A stretch of DNA of 14,848 bases from Gammaproteobacteria bacterium (GCA_003230195.1 QIHH01000026.1:1-14848); one strand, 5' to 3'. Positions 6,227 to 14,137 are shown, numbered from the stretch's first letter. Numbers and translations are program-made. Notes: generated by a model not told the origin, from the letters alone.

Positions 6227-7371
6227 CCCCGCCCATGATCGCCCCACCGGCGACACTCGCACTACTTGGCGGCGGCCAACTCGGCCGTTTTTTCGTACAT
6301 GCCGCCCATGAGCTAGGCTACAAAGTGATTGTGCTCGACCCCGATAGCGATGCGCCCGCGGGCAAGATCGCCGACGACCATATCGTCGCCAATTACGATG
6401 ACCAGAGCGCACTGACACAACTCAGCCGACAGTGTGCAGCTGCCACCACTGAATTTGAAAACGTGCCCTCTGCCGTGCTCGAACAGCTTGCGCAGACGAT
6501 GCCAGTCTCACCATCTGCCGATACTGTTTCCATTGCGCAAGATCGCATCCGTGAAAAGACCTTTCTGCGTGACAACGGCTTTAACACCGCACGATTTATC
6601 TCGGTCGAAAATGAAAGTGACCTAGATAGTGCGAGTAATGAACTCTTTCCTGCAATTCTCAAAACCGCCCGTTTTGGTTATGACGGCAAAGGCCAGGTAC
6701 GGGTTTCATCGATCGAAGAAGCCAGAGTCGCCTATCGTAATTTTAATATTCCCTGCGTACTCGAACGCATGTTACCGCTCGACCTAGAAGTCTCCGTGGT
6801 ACTGGCACGCAGCGCAGATGGCCAGTGCTGCTGTTTTCCACTGGCCGAGAATGATCACAACAACGGCATCCTCGATATGACTATCGTGCCCGCTCGCACC
6901 ACCCCAGCACTGCAGCAACAGGCTGAACAGATGGCCAGTAACCTCGCTGCCCTGCTCAGTTACGTCGGCGTATTCACCGTGGAGTTCTTTATCAGCGACG
7001 GCCAACTGTTGATCAACGAGATCGCACCACGTCCGCATAACAGCGGTCACTACACCCTCGATGGCTGTGTCACCAGTCAATACGAACAACAACTACGCGC
7101 GCTGTGTGGCTTGCCACTCGGAGCGGCAACACTGCATAGCCATTCGATCATGGTTAACCTGCTGGGTGATCTATGGTTTCAACAGGGTAATGACAGTTGT
7201 GAGCCGAACTGGCTGCTACTGAATCAAATCCCCGATCTAAAGCTACATCTGTATGGCAAGACGTCTGCTCGTCCTGGACGTAAGATGGGTCACTTTACCG
7301 TGATCAATCAAGAGGCTGAAACAGCGCTTGCTACTGCTATGGCTGCGCGTAAGGCGATCGGTATCCAGTAG
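6223..7371 (+). CDS. purK: 5-(carboxyamino)imidazole ribonucleotide synthase, PurK
   Basis: This 382-residue ATP-grasp enzyme makes N5-CAIR from AIR, bicarbonate and ATP, feeding PurE. Visible marks are the N-terminal LLGGGQLGR (14-22), TEFENVP, the ATP-grasp lysine region KTARFGYDGKGQ, and the metal-binding stretch NEIAPRPHNSGHYT (around 265-278), followed by the family's QYEQQLRALCGLPLG. Length is slightly above the usual 355-380. The ATG at 6223 shares the ATGA overlap with the purE stop; Met5 is an alternative start. No strong terminator is seen after the stop, but the next gene has its own promoter. Confidence 0.97.
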   Translation: MTPPMIAPPATLALLGGGQLGRFFVHAAHELGYKVIVLDPDSDAPAGKIADDHIVANYDDQSALTQLSRQCAAATTEFENVPSAVLEQLAQTMPVSPSADTVSIAQDRIREKTFLRDNGFNTARFISVENESDLDSASNELFPAILKTARFGYDGKGQVRVSSIEEARVAYRNFNIPCVLERMLPLDLEVSVVLARSADGQCCCFPLAENDHNNGILDMTIVPARTTPALQQQAEQMASNLAALLSYVGVFTVEFFISDGQLLINEIAPRPHNSGHYTLDGCVTSQYEQQLRALCGLPLGAATLHSHSIMVNLLGDLWFQQGNDSCEPNWLLLNQIPDLKLHLYGKTSARPGRKMGHFTVINQEAETALATAMAARKAIGIQ

Positions 7372-7403
7372 CATGGAGACACGTACCGAGCCAAACCAAC
7401 TGG

Positions 7404-7431
7404 TTTACATTACCTAAGCGATCAATATAGT
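7404..7431 (+). promoter_or_regulatory. Putative promoter of the ChaN-like gene
   Basis: TTTACA (7404-7409) and TATAGT (7426-7431) are 16 bp apart. The -35 overlaps the palindrome AAACCA-AC-TGGTTT (7393-7406). Similar but imperfect arms TTACATTAC and GTATGTAA flank the spacer, so an operator is possible. Confidence 0.5.
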
Positions 7432-7474
7432 ATGTAATCAACACTATTATTAATGACCTGACAAGGACCATAAC

Positions 7475-8758
7475 ATGCATGGATTATGTACGGGACCGAT
7501 CTTTCGGAAAAAACTGACCAATCGACTTTTTAGTGCAGCCCTTATCACAATGCTGGCTGGCGGCATTTCAGCTTCCCATGCAGCAGATGTAGCAGACCCA
7601 CATCAGGTGATTGACCATACGGGTACTGCTGACAATCGCTGCATCGTACCCAACCAATGGTACAACCCCGATGACATGGCGGTTATCGATAGCAACAATT
7701 TCCTCAGAGAAGCCGCTCAAGGACGTGTTGTGTTGCTCGGTGAACACCATGCTCAGGGAGACCACCAACGTTGGGAGCTACACACACTAGTAGCACTGTA
7801 TACACTCAACCCCAATATGGCGATTGGTTTTGAGATGTTTCCGCGCAAAGCCCAACCGGTACTGGATAAATGGATTGCCGGTAAACTAACCGAAACCGAA
7901 TTTCTTGAGCAGTCTAACTGGCAAAAATACTGGAACTTTGATGCCAAATACTACATGCCGTTATTTCACTTCGCACGCATGAACCAAATCCCGATTCACG
8001 CCCTTAACGTCAGCAAGGGCCTGCTTAAAAAGGTGCGTAAAGAGGGTTGGCAAAATATCAAAGAGGAAGATCGCGAAGGGGTTAGCGACCCTGCACCACC
8101 GGGTGAAGGCTATAAAAACCTGCTGATCACAATTTATCAACAACACAGCGCACACAAGCCTAGCGTAAAGAAAGACAAACAGGATACTGCTGCCGCCCTC
8201 GAAAGTCCTGGCTTCAAACGCTTCCTGCAGGGACAGACATTATGGGATGCCGCGATGGCGCAGATCATCTTTCACGAAACTGAAAAAAACCCGTCACTAC
8301 TCTTTGTCGGTGTGATGGGTAGTGGCCATGTCATTAACGATTACGGCACACCTGACCAGCTCAAATCACTGGGGCAGAAAGAGGTCACTACCATGATCGC
8401 ATGGCACGATGACTTCGGCTGCGAAGGAATCGACGGCCAGTTCGCCGATGCTCTCATCGGCATGACGATGCAAACAGAGAGCACGCAACCAAAACCAAAA
8501 CTCGGCGTCTATCTTGAAGAAGACGAAGAAAAAGTGAGTGTCGCCAAACTGGTCGAAGGTAGCATTGCCGAAGCGATTGGCCTGCAAAAAGGCGATATTT
8601 TTGTAAAAGCCGCCGGTAAAAAAATCACCCGTATGATTCAGGTAATCTCAATCGTGCAGCGCACCAGCCACGGCACATGGTTGCCACTATTGATGAAACG
8701 TGGTGATAAAGAGATTGAGTTTGTGGCTAGGTTTTCACCTTTGGAAGAGGATGAGTAA
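7475..8758 (+). CDS. Exported ChaN-like protein (Tiki superfamily) with C-terminal PDZ domain
   Basis: This 427-residue protein starts with a signal peptide: a basic n-region (FRKKLTNR), a hydrophobic stretch, and a likely signal peptidase I site after SHA (about residue 36). No lipobox cysteine is seen at the site, unlike ChaN lipoproteins. Residues about 65-310 match the ChaN/DUF399 fold, with the hallmark VVLLGEHHAQGDHQ (His91 and His92), GFEMFPRKAQPVLD, and later VGVMGSGHV. ChaN binds haem and has been tied to iron uptake, while related Tiki domains are proteases. Residues about 343-420 form a PDZ domain (LGVYLEED, then GSIAEAIGLQKGDIF). Placement would be periplasmic. A good AAGGA ribosome site lies 7 nt before the ATG. 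No iron gene is nearby, so haem as ligand is unproven; a periplasmic protein-quality role is an alternative. Confidence 0.85.
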   Translation: MHGLCTGPIFRKKLTNRLFSAALITMLAGGISASHAADVADPHQVIDHTGTADNRCIVPNQWYNPDDMAVIDSNNFLREAAQGRVVLLGEHHAQGDHQRWELHTLVALYTLNPNMAIGFEMFPRKAQPVLDKWIAGKLTETEFLEQSNWQKYWNFDAKYYMPLFHFARMNQIPIHALNVSKGLLKKVRKEGWQNIKEEDREGVSDPAPPGEGYKNLLITIYQQHSAHKPSVKKDKQDTAAALESPGFKRFLQGQTLWDAAMAQIIFHETEKNPSLLFVGVMGSGHVINDYGTPDQLKSLGQKEVTTMIAWHDDFGCEGIDGQFADALIGMTMQTESTQPKPKLGVYLEEDEEKVSVAKLVEGSIAEAIGLQKGDIFVKAAGKKITRMIQVISIVQRTSHGTWLPLLMKRGDKEIEFVARFSPLEEDE

Positions 8759-9449
8759 ATCACTTTCACTCTAAGGCATTTGCATCATTGTTCTTTTCTC
8801 CTCTGGCGGCGTTAAAAGCGGTCTCAATCGGTCACGGAACGTGTCAACCTCAAATGGACAGAGACCTTTACACGAGAACTAGTTTTCGTTCCAGCAAGGC
8901 AACAATGACCGAAAGAATGAAGTTTACACGCAGTAAATGACTCTTTTGAGATCATTTATAACGCAGCTGGAGCGGAAAATAGACTCGTGTAAAGGTCTCT
9001 GTCCATTTGAGGTTGACCCGTTCCGGGTGTGGCTGATAAAGGCGTACTGGCAGCGGTGCTGAACACCGCGGCAGTGATTGAATGATGTGCCTCTCTGATG
9101 AGCTACCCTGTATCTGCCTATGCCGGGAGTTTGTTGATTTCAGAAAAGGGATCAATGGGCTGGCTTCATTCATCAAATAATGATCTGTCACCAGATCAGT
9201 TCGAGAAATTAGTAAGTTAATGTGTCCGGTATTGTTGACCAGAACAGTCGTAATCTATCTCAGAAAAGCAATTTAAATCCATAAAATTTAACAATATAGA
9301 TTGTCTGCTTTCAAGCTGACCTGTAATATATGCGATTAAAGAAAACTACCGTAGGAACAATAGCTCCTAAAATATAAACGGCTAGTCAGTTAATCATACT
9401 TACGCTCCTGTTCTCTTATTTTAGATTACTAGCAAAACATTAAAAATTA
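8759..9449. other. Gene-poor region with a MITE-like palindrome
   Basis: It contains the 191-bp palindrome (8835-9025). After it comes a small open frame at 9098-9220 (40 codons from ATG, beginning MSYPVSAYAGSLL, no clear ribosome site), which I do not call as a gene. An AT-rich stretch follows, with a small hairpin TAGGAAC (9352-9358) / GCTCCTA (9363-9369). The promoter of the YfiR-like gene must lie near the right end but I cannot fix it. Confidence 0.6.
8835..9025. repeat. MITE-like imperfect palindrome, copy B
   Basis: Outer arms 8835-8876 and 8984-9025 are 42 bp inverted repeats with one mismatch. The inner halves, from AACTAGTTTTCG on the left and GCGGAAAATAGAC on the right, remain partly complementary, giving a 191-bp imperfect palindrome with its centre near 8930. 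The left half (8860-8939) matches copy A at 3111-3190 in reverse orientation over 80 bp. The shared terminus is AGAGACCTTT, so the core element is probably 8860-9000 (141 bp). As I recall, terminal repeats of some IS5-family elements look similar. No transposase gene and no clear target-site duplication are seen. Confidence 0.8.
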
Positions 9450-10076
9450 ATGCGCCCCTTGAAGCTTATAGACTACACTGGAAGCGACAGCACTTCGTCA
9501 TCCAATCCCACTTTAAATGCGAGATGGCCATACCTCAAGCTGACCTTACTCATCACCACCCTGTTATTTAGCAGCCCAGGCCTCACTACTGACTTTGATA
9601 CTCGAAAGTACACCTTGAAGGCGGTATTTCTTGAGCGTTTCACGCGTTTTATTGATTGGCCTAATGAAAAATCAGCCGACGAAAAAGCCACTCCGTTCGT
9701 CATCGGCATCATAGGAAATCCTGATTTTTCAACGTTACTCAGAGGAATCTATCAAAACCAACAAATTCGGGGGAAAAATGTCATTGTTAACGACCTCGAT
9801 AATTTAGAAACGCTACAAAACACTCATTTGCTATTTATTTCAAATATTTCAGATAACTTGCTTGAAAATGTCCTCGAGCAGGCACAAAACACATCAATTC
9901 TCACCGTTTCAGATACTAAAGGCTTTGCAGAAAAGGGCGTCATGATTAACTTTTTTATGTCTAGAAAGCAAAAAATGCGCTTTGAAATAAACGAGCAGGC
10001 TGTCAAACACTCTGATTTATACATTAGCTACAAACTACTATCCATCGCCAAAATAGTTGGGGCGAATAGCCAATGA
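9450..10076 (+). CDS. YfiR-like periplasmic protein (DUF4154)
   Basis: This 208-residue protein has an N-terminal hydrophobic segment (about 28-45, LKLTLLITTLLFSSPGL) after an unusually long polar lead, fitting a signal peptide cleaved before DFDTRKY. The YfiR pattern follows: YTLKAVFLERFTRFIDWP, FVIGIIGNPDF, THLLFISN, SILTVSDTKGFAEKG, MRFEINEQA and SYKLLSIAKI. In Pseudomonas, YfiR restrains the diguanylate cyclase YfiN from the periplasm. Here the downstream gene overlaps by ATGA and has a YfiN-type sensor domain, so the same pairing is likely. The protein has no cysteine at all, whereas P. aeruginosa YfiR has several that form disulfides. The ATG at 9450 lacks a clear ribosome site and no later ATG fits; a downstream TTG at 9459 is possible. 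Confidence 0.85.
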   Translation: MRPLKLIDYTGSDSTSSSNPTLNARWPYLKLTLLITTLLFSSPGLTTDFDTRKYTLKAVFLERFTRFIDWPNEKSADEKATPFVIGIIGNPDFSTLLRGIYQNQQIRGKNVIVNDLDNLETLQNTHLLFISNISDNLLENVLEQAQNTSILTVSDTKGFAEKGVMINFFMSRKQKMRFEINEQAVKHSDLYISYKLLSIAKIVGANSQ

Positions 10077-12472
10077 ATATGCTACAAAACCTCTCGATCA
10101 GAAGAAAATTAATTGCGATTATCCTCATCGCAACCAGCACGGTGATGACAATCGGTTTTAGTGTCATCATCTATAATGATATCAATGCATTTAAACTTGA
10201 TGTCAGCAACAACAGCATCATCAATGCCCACCTTGTCGGTGATGAAAGTGTCAGCCCGCTAGCCTTTTCAGACAAGGAAGGGGCTCAAGAAATATTACAA
10301 CGGTTCAACTCAATCCCCTCCGTGATTAATGCCATCATCTATAACCATAACGATGCCCTATTTGCCACCTATCACAAAGATGAGATTAATATGATATCAC
10401 CACCTCCACTGGTCAAAACGGCATTAATCGTATATGAAGGAAAGTGGTTACATGTACACCAACCGATTACTTATAGAGATGAACTTTACGGCTATATTTA
10501 TCTTCGCGTATCAACCCAGGCGCTTGATAAAAAAATAAACACCTACCTACTGACAATTTTCTACATCATGCTCAGTTTAATTGCGATCTCCTATTATCTT
10601 GCTAGCCGTTTACAGACCATCATCTCAGGGCCCATCATTAAGCTAACCGAAGCAACACATAAAATCGCACAGGATGACAATTATACCTTCCGAGTTGAAA
10701 AACAGAGCAATGATGAAATCGGTACCTTGTATGATGATTTTAACAAAATGATTGATACGATCTCGCAACGTAAAAAAGAGCGAGATAAAGCATTAAAAGA
10801 ACTCTTTGAAGAAAAAGAGCGCGCCCAGGTCACCCTTGAATCAATCGGTGATGCGGTGATTACGACCGATATTTATGGCAAAATTGACTATGTCAATGCC
10901 GTTGCTGAGAACCTGACAGGCTGGAGCCATGATGAGGCTGAAGGCCACCCTGTCGAACATGTATTCAGAATCATCAATGAAATTACACGCGAAAAATCAG
11001 TCAACCCGGTAGAGCGATGCATTAACGAGGGGCGTATTGTTGAGCTTGCCAACCACACCGTACTGATCTGTAAAGATGGCAGTGAAGTCGCGATTGAGGA
11101 TTCAGCCGCTCCCATTAGAAATCAGTCCGGTGAGCTTATCGGAGTTGTGATGGTATTTCATGATGTCACCGAATCACGAAAACTTTCACAGCAGTTAATC
11201 TACCAGGCACGCCACGATGCATTGACCGGTCTGATTAACCGCCGTGAATTTGAAGAACGACTAGAACACTCTATTGATCAGGCACGTGCCAACCAGTATG
11301 ACCATGCACTGCTTTACATGGATCTTGATCAGTTCAAGGTAGTCAATGACACCTGCGGACATGCGGCAGGAGACGAACTGCTTCGCCAGATCACCTCACT
11401 ACTGCAGTCACAGATGCGTAAACATGACACGCTCGCAAGACTGGGCGGAGATGAATTTGCCGTGCTGCTTGAATATTGTGCGCCCAATGAAGCCCGTACT
11501 GTCGCTCAAGGATTGTGTGATGCAGTCGAATCCTATCGTTTTACCTGGGAAGGCAACAGTTTCGTCGTTGGCGTGAGTATTGGACTAGTCCCCATTAACA
11601 AAAGCAGTGGCAGCCTTGGGGTGGTGATGAGTATTGCAGACAGCGCATGCTACGCCGCGAAAGAAGCAGGACGAAATCGTATCCATAGCTACGTTGAAGA
11701 TGACACCACCGTTGCACAGCGCCACGGTGAAATGCGCTGGGTATCTCGCATCACGCAAGGGCTTGAAGATAATAACTTCACCCTTTACCGCCAGGACATC
11801 ATCCCAATTGGAAAAAACCAGGCCACAGGTGAGCATTATGAGGTATTGATTCGCATGAAAGATGAAGAAGGGGCATTAGCGATGCCCAATTCATTCCTAC
11901 CTGCTGCTGAACGTTATAATTTAATGCCTAAACTTGACCGTTGGGTGATTAATACCATCTTTGAATGGTTAAGTGGTGCTAACGCTGCTCTTTCCGACCT
12001 TGAGATGTGCTCCATCAATCTATCGGGTCACTCAGTTGGCGATGAGAGATTTTTACAGTACACCATCGGGCTATTGGAAAAATACAACATTCCACCCAGT
12101 AAAATTTGCTTTGAAATCACCGAAACTGCGACGATCGTGAACCTGACAAGTGCCACCCGCTTTATCAGAGCCCTGAAGAAAAAAGGATGCCGCTTTGCCC
12201 TTGATGACTTTGGCTCTGGAATGTCATCGTTTTTATACCTTAAAAACCTGCCCGTCGACTTCCTTAAAATTGACGGTGGCTTTGTGAAAGATATCACTCA
12301 CGATCCAATGGATCTCGCCCTAGTCCGCTCGATCAATGACATTGGGCACGTAGTTGGCATGCAAACCATTGCTGAATTCGTTGAGAGCGAAGAAGTTCTC
12401 AAAAAGCTCAAAATATTAGGCGTAGATTATGCACAGGGCTACCACTTCGGCCAGCCCAAAGTGCTTATTTAG
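10073..12472 (+). CDS. CHASE8-HAMP-PAS-GGDEF-EAL protein, YfiN-like, cyclic-di-GMP turnover
   Basis: This 799-residue inner-membrane protein has, in order: a membrane helix at about 10-30, a periplasmic CHASE8-like domain to about 155 (SIRRKL, SPLAFSDKEGA, IYNHNDALFATY), a second membrane helix at about 158-178, a HAMP segment to about 232, a short coiled coil, a PAS domain about 248-370, GGDEF and EAL. The cyclase site is intact (GGDEF at 458-462) with an inhibitory RxxD (RKHD) five residues before it. The EAL domain also keeps its marks: EVL at about 590, NLS, EITET, DDFG (711-714), LKID and QG, so both synthesis and breakdown of cyclic di-GMP look possible. YfiN itself lacks PAS and EAL. 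The start overlaps the stop of the YfiR-like gene, implying coupled translation and control by that protein. Confidence 0.95.
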   Translation: MNMLQNLSIRRKLIAIILIATSTVMTIGFSVIIYNDINAFKLDVSNNSIINAHLVGDESVSPLAFSDKEGAQEILQRFNSIPSVINAIIYNHNDALFATYHKDEINMISPPPLVKTALIVYEGKWLHVHQPITYRDELYGYIYLRVSTQALDKKINTYLLTIFYIMLSLIAISYYLASRLQTIISGPIIKLTEATHKIAQDDNYTFRVEKQSNDEIGTLYDDFNKMIDTISQRKKERDKALKELFEEKERAQVTLESIGDAVITTDIYGKIDYVNAVAENLTGWSHDEAEGHPVEHVFRIINEITREKSVNPVERCINEGRIVELANHTVLICKDGSEVAIEDSAAPIRNQSGELIGVVMVFHDVTESRKLSQQLIYQARHDALTGLINRREFEERLEHSIDQARANQYDHALLYMDLDQFKVVNDTCGHAAGDELLRQITSLLQSQMRKHDTLARLGGDEFAVLLEYCAPNEARTVAQGLCDAVESYRFTWEGNSFVVGVSIGLVPINKSSGSLGVVMSIADSACYAAKEAGRNRIHSYVEDDTTVAQRHGEMRWVSRITQGLEDNNFTLYRQDIIPIGKNQATGEHYEVLIRMKDEEGALAMPNSFLPAAERYNLMPKLDRWVINTIFEWLSGANAALSDLEMCSINLSGHSVGDERFLQYTIGLLEKYNIPPSKICFEITETATIVNLTSATRFIRALKKKGCRFALDDFGSGMSSFLYLKNLPVDFLKIDGGFVKDITHDPMDLALVRSINDIGHVVGMQTIAEFVESEEVLKKLKILGVDYAQGYHFGQPKVLI

Positions 12473-12491
12473 TTAGTAGACAACGGCTGGA

Positions 12492-12693
12492 TCACTCACC
12501 AACCACTAGCTCTAGTTTCACCTTATTTATACCATCGTGAGCTTTTTCTATTTCTACTGAAACCGATTTCGGAGAATAATTTACAGCATCAAAAAAAATC
12601 GCATTTGCTTTATCCGTAGAGAATAACCATTCCACCAGCTAACATAATGGATACGAAGCATAATTTGACTGGTCGTATATTCCACCTTTTCAT
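12492..12693 (-). pseudogene. Frameshifted small secreted-protein gene
   Basis: From ATG 12693, after the purine-rich ribosome site GGGAGGGAAG, the frame reads MKRWNIRPVKLCFVSIMLAG and stops at TAA soon after GMVILYG. In another frame the reading resumes as LFSTDKANAIFFDAVNYS and continues to KVKLELVVGE with a TGA at 12492-12494. Joined, they make a typical signal peptide (KLCFVSIMLAGGMV-LFSTDKANA, cleavage after ANA) and a short mature domain, about 66 residues in all. The total of 202 bases is one over a multiple of three, so one base gained or two lost near GGTGGAATGGTTATT would explain it. A sequencing error is equally possible. The mature part is unrecognised. The gene is divergent from arsR and convergent with the GGDEF-EAL gene. 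Confidence 0.5.
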
Positions 12694-12804
12694 CTTCCCT
12701 CCCTCTCACTATTTTCAAAAGTAACTATAAATTCGTGATTACCCAACCCCACACAACAAATATAGTTATCACTTAGTATTCAACATATCACACTTAGAAA
12801 GGAC

Positions 12805-12832
12805 TTGACTTCAGCATAGTTCAACCTATAAT
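12805..12832 (+). promoter_or_regulatory. Promoter of arsR-arsM
   Basis: TTGACT (12805-12810) and a perfect TATAAT (12827-12832) are 16 bp apart. The predicted start of transcription, 7-8 nt after the -10, falls at 12839-12840, on the first base of the arsR start codon. Two copies of CACTTAG (12770-12776 and 12791-12797), 21 bp apart, lie just upstream of the -35. Confidence 0.7.
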
Positions 12833-12848
12833 TCGAAATATGTCGAAT
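12831..12848. promoter_or_regulatory. Likely ArsR operator overlapping the start codon
   Basis: ATTCGA (12831-12836) and TCGAAT (12843-12848) form a perfect inverted repeat with a 6-bp spacer. It overlaps the end of the -10, the predicted transcription start and the ATG at 12840. A dimeric repressor bound here would block the promoter, which fits autoregulation by ArsR. Confidence 0.5.
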
Positions 12849-13172
12849 AATAAAACAGATAGCACGCTATTATGTGAGGCGTTCAAAGCACTTAGTAATC
12901 CTCACAGGCTCACGCTCTTTAATCGTCTGATGAATTGCTGCACCCCAGGTACAAAATGCATCCCCGCTGTGGCAGTACGCTATTGTGTGGGTAAACTTGG
13001 CGAAGGACTCGATATTGCACCCTCAACACTCTCTCACCACCTCAAGGAATTAAACCGTGCTGGACTGGTTGAAATGGAACGCAAAGGCAAAAATGTCGAA
13101 TGCTGGGTAGAGCCAGCAAAGATAGAACGATTAAGTGTCTTCTTCCAACCGAGTCAATCAGATAATCTATAG
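12840..13172 (+). CDS. arsR: ArsR-family arsenic-responsive repressor
   Basis: This 110-residue winged-helix repressor has the family opening FKALSNPHRLTLFNRL (15-30), the recognition helix APSTLSHHLKEL (60-71) and the wing MERKGKNVECWV. Cysteines are at 12, 33, 34, 40, 49 and one in the wing. Cys33-Cys34-x5-Cys40 is a plausible As(III) site; the classic plasmid ArsR CxC box in the recognition helix (ELCVCDL) is absent. Release from DNA on As(III) binding is expected by family. The gene is 25 nt upstream of arsM and surely shares its transcript. No ribosome site precedes the ATG because the promoter -10 is only 7 nt away, so translation looks leaderless; no downstream in-frame start would keep the conserved N-terminus. 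Confidence 0.92.
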   Translation: MSNNKTDSTLLCEAFKALSNPHRLTLFNRLMNCCTPGTKCIPAVAVRYCVGKLGEGLDIAPSTLSHHLKELNRAGLVEMERKGKNVECWVEPAKIERLSVFFQPSQSDNL

Positions 13173-13197
13173 TCATTAACACCTTAAGGAATTAATT

Positions 13198-14055
13198 ATG
13201 AGTCAATCAAGCTGTTGCGGTCCAAAAGTCGAAGAAAACCACGCCTCACAAGATGCACATCGTCAAAGTGTACGCGATGCATATGGGCAGGTGGCACGCG
13301 CCGAAAATAACAATGAATCGATTGGCATTGAGAGTAGTTGCTGCGGCGTCTCTGATGACAGTGCAATCAATACCCTTATTTCGACTCGAATTGGTTATAG
13401 TGAAGAAGATCTGGCCAAGGCACCAAGTGGTGCAGATATGGGACTGGGCTGTGGTAATCCACGTGCAATCGCCTCACTAAAAAGTGGGGAAACAGTTGTT
13501 GATCTTGGCGCGGGTGGTGGTTTTGACTGTTTTCTTGCGGCACATGAAGTGGGAGAAACAGGCCATGTCATCGGTATCGACATGACACCAGACATGCTCA
13601 GCAAGGCGCGTATCAATGCTGAAAAAGGGCAATTCAAAAACGTAGAATTTCGCCTCGGTGAGATCGAGCATTTACCGATTCAGGATGCGACCATTGATGT
13701 CATCATCTCAAACTGCGTGATCAACCTCTCACCCAACAAAGCCCAAGTGTTTATCGATGCCTTTCGCGTCCTTAAGCCAGGCGGCCGCCTCGCCATCTCT
13801 GATGTGGTGGCAACCGTTGAGCTACCTGAAGCGATGCGCAATGATCCCGCATTGATTGCAGGCTGCATGGGCAACGCATCACTCATAAGCGACCTTGAAG
13901 AAATAATTAAAACCGCAGGCTTCTGCAACGTACGAATTGAACCAAAAGATGAATCTAAAGCGTTCATTCGCGATTGGGCACCAGACCATAATGTGACTGA
14001 CTATGTTGTGTCAGCCAGTATCGAAGGGGTTAAACCCGGTGGTAGTTGCTGCTAA
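13198..14055 (+). CDS. arsM: Arsenite S-adenosylmethionine methyltransferase ArsM
   Basis: This 285-residue cytoplasmic enzyme methylates As(III) with S-adenosylmethionine, giving methylated and volatile arsenicals. The SAM-binding fold shows VVDLGAGGGFD (100-110) and GIDMTPDML. The four cysteines of the family are in place: Cys49 (SSCCG), Cys85 (GLGCGNP), Cys173 (SNCVINL) and Cys223 (AGCMGNA). Extra Cys pairs lie at both ends, SSCCGP at 5-9 and GGSCC as the last residues, which may help capture arsenite. Ribosome site AAGGA (13186-13190) sits 7 nt before the ATG. It follows arsR closely and should be induced by arsenic. No arsenite pump or ArsC is in the window. Confidence 0.96.
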   Translation: MSQSSCCGPKVEENHASQDAHRQSVRDAYGQVARAENNNESIGIESSCCGVSDDSAINTLISTRIGYSEEDLAKAPSGADMGLGCGNPRAIASLKSGETVVDLGAGGGFDCFLAAHEVGETGHVIGIDMTPDMLSKARINAEKGQFKNVEFRLGEIEHLPIQDATIDVIISNCVINLSPNKAQVFIDAFRVLKPGGRLAISDVVATVELPEAMRNDPALIAGCMGNASLISDLEEIIKTAGFCNVRIEPKDESKAFIRDWAPDHNVTDYVVSASIEGVKPGGSCC

Positions 14056-14137
14056 CCGCAAGCAATTTTATAACAGCTCGAGTCCGCGTGATTTCCACCC
14101 CTTTTTATTGCCACATGGAAACACTCACAGGCAAAAC

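Noticed and set aside
9020..9085. Short frame reading GVADKGVLAAVLNTAAVIE before a stop, just after the palindrome
   Set aside because: It looks like the tail of a disrupted gene, but an upstream stop and lack of any family match leave nothing to support a pseudogene call.
8952..9191. Leftward 79-codon frame overlapping the repeat
   Set aside because: It runs through the right arm of the palindrome and into unrelated sequence, with no family resemblance.
9098..9220. 40-codon frame from ATG (MSYPVSAYAGSLL...)
   Set aside because: There is no ribosome site and no recognised family; too short to call, though not excluded.
9221..9449. Possible cyclic-di-GMP riboswitch before the YfiR-like gene
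   Set aside because: No conserved GEMM core segments are seen; only a weak small hairpin is present.
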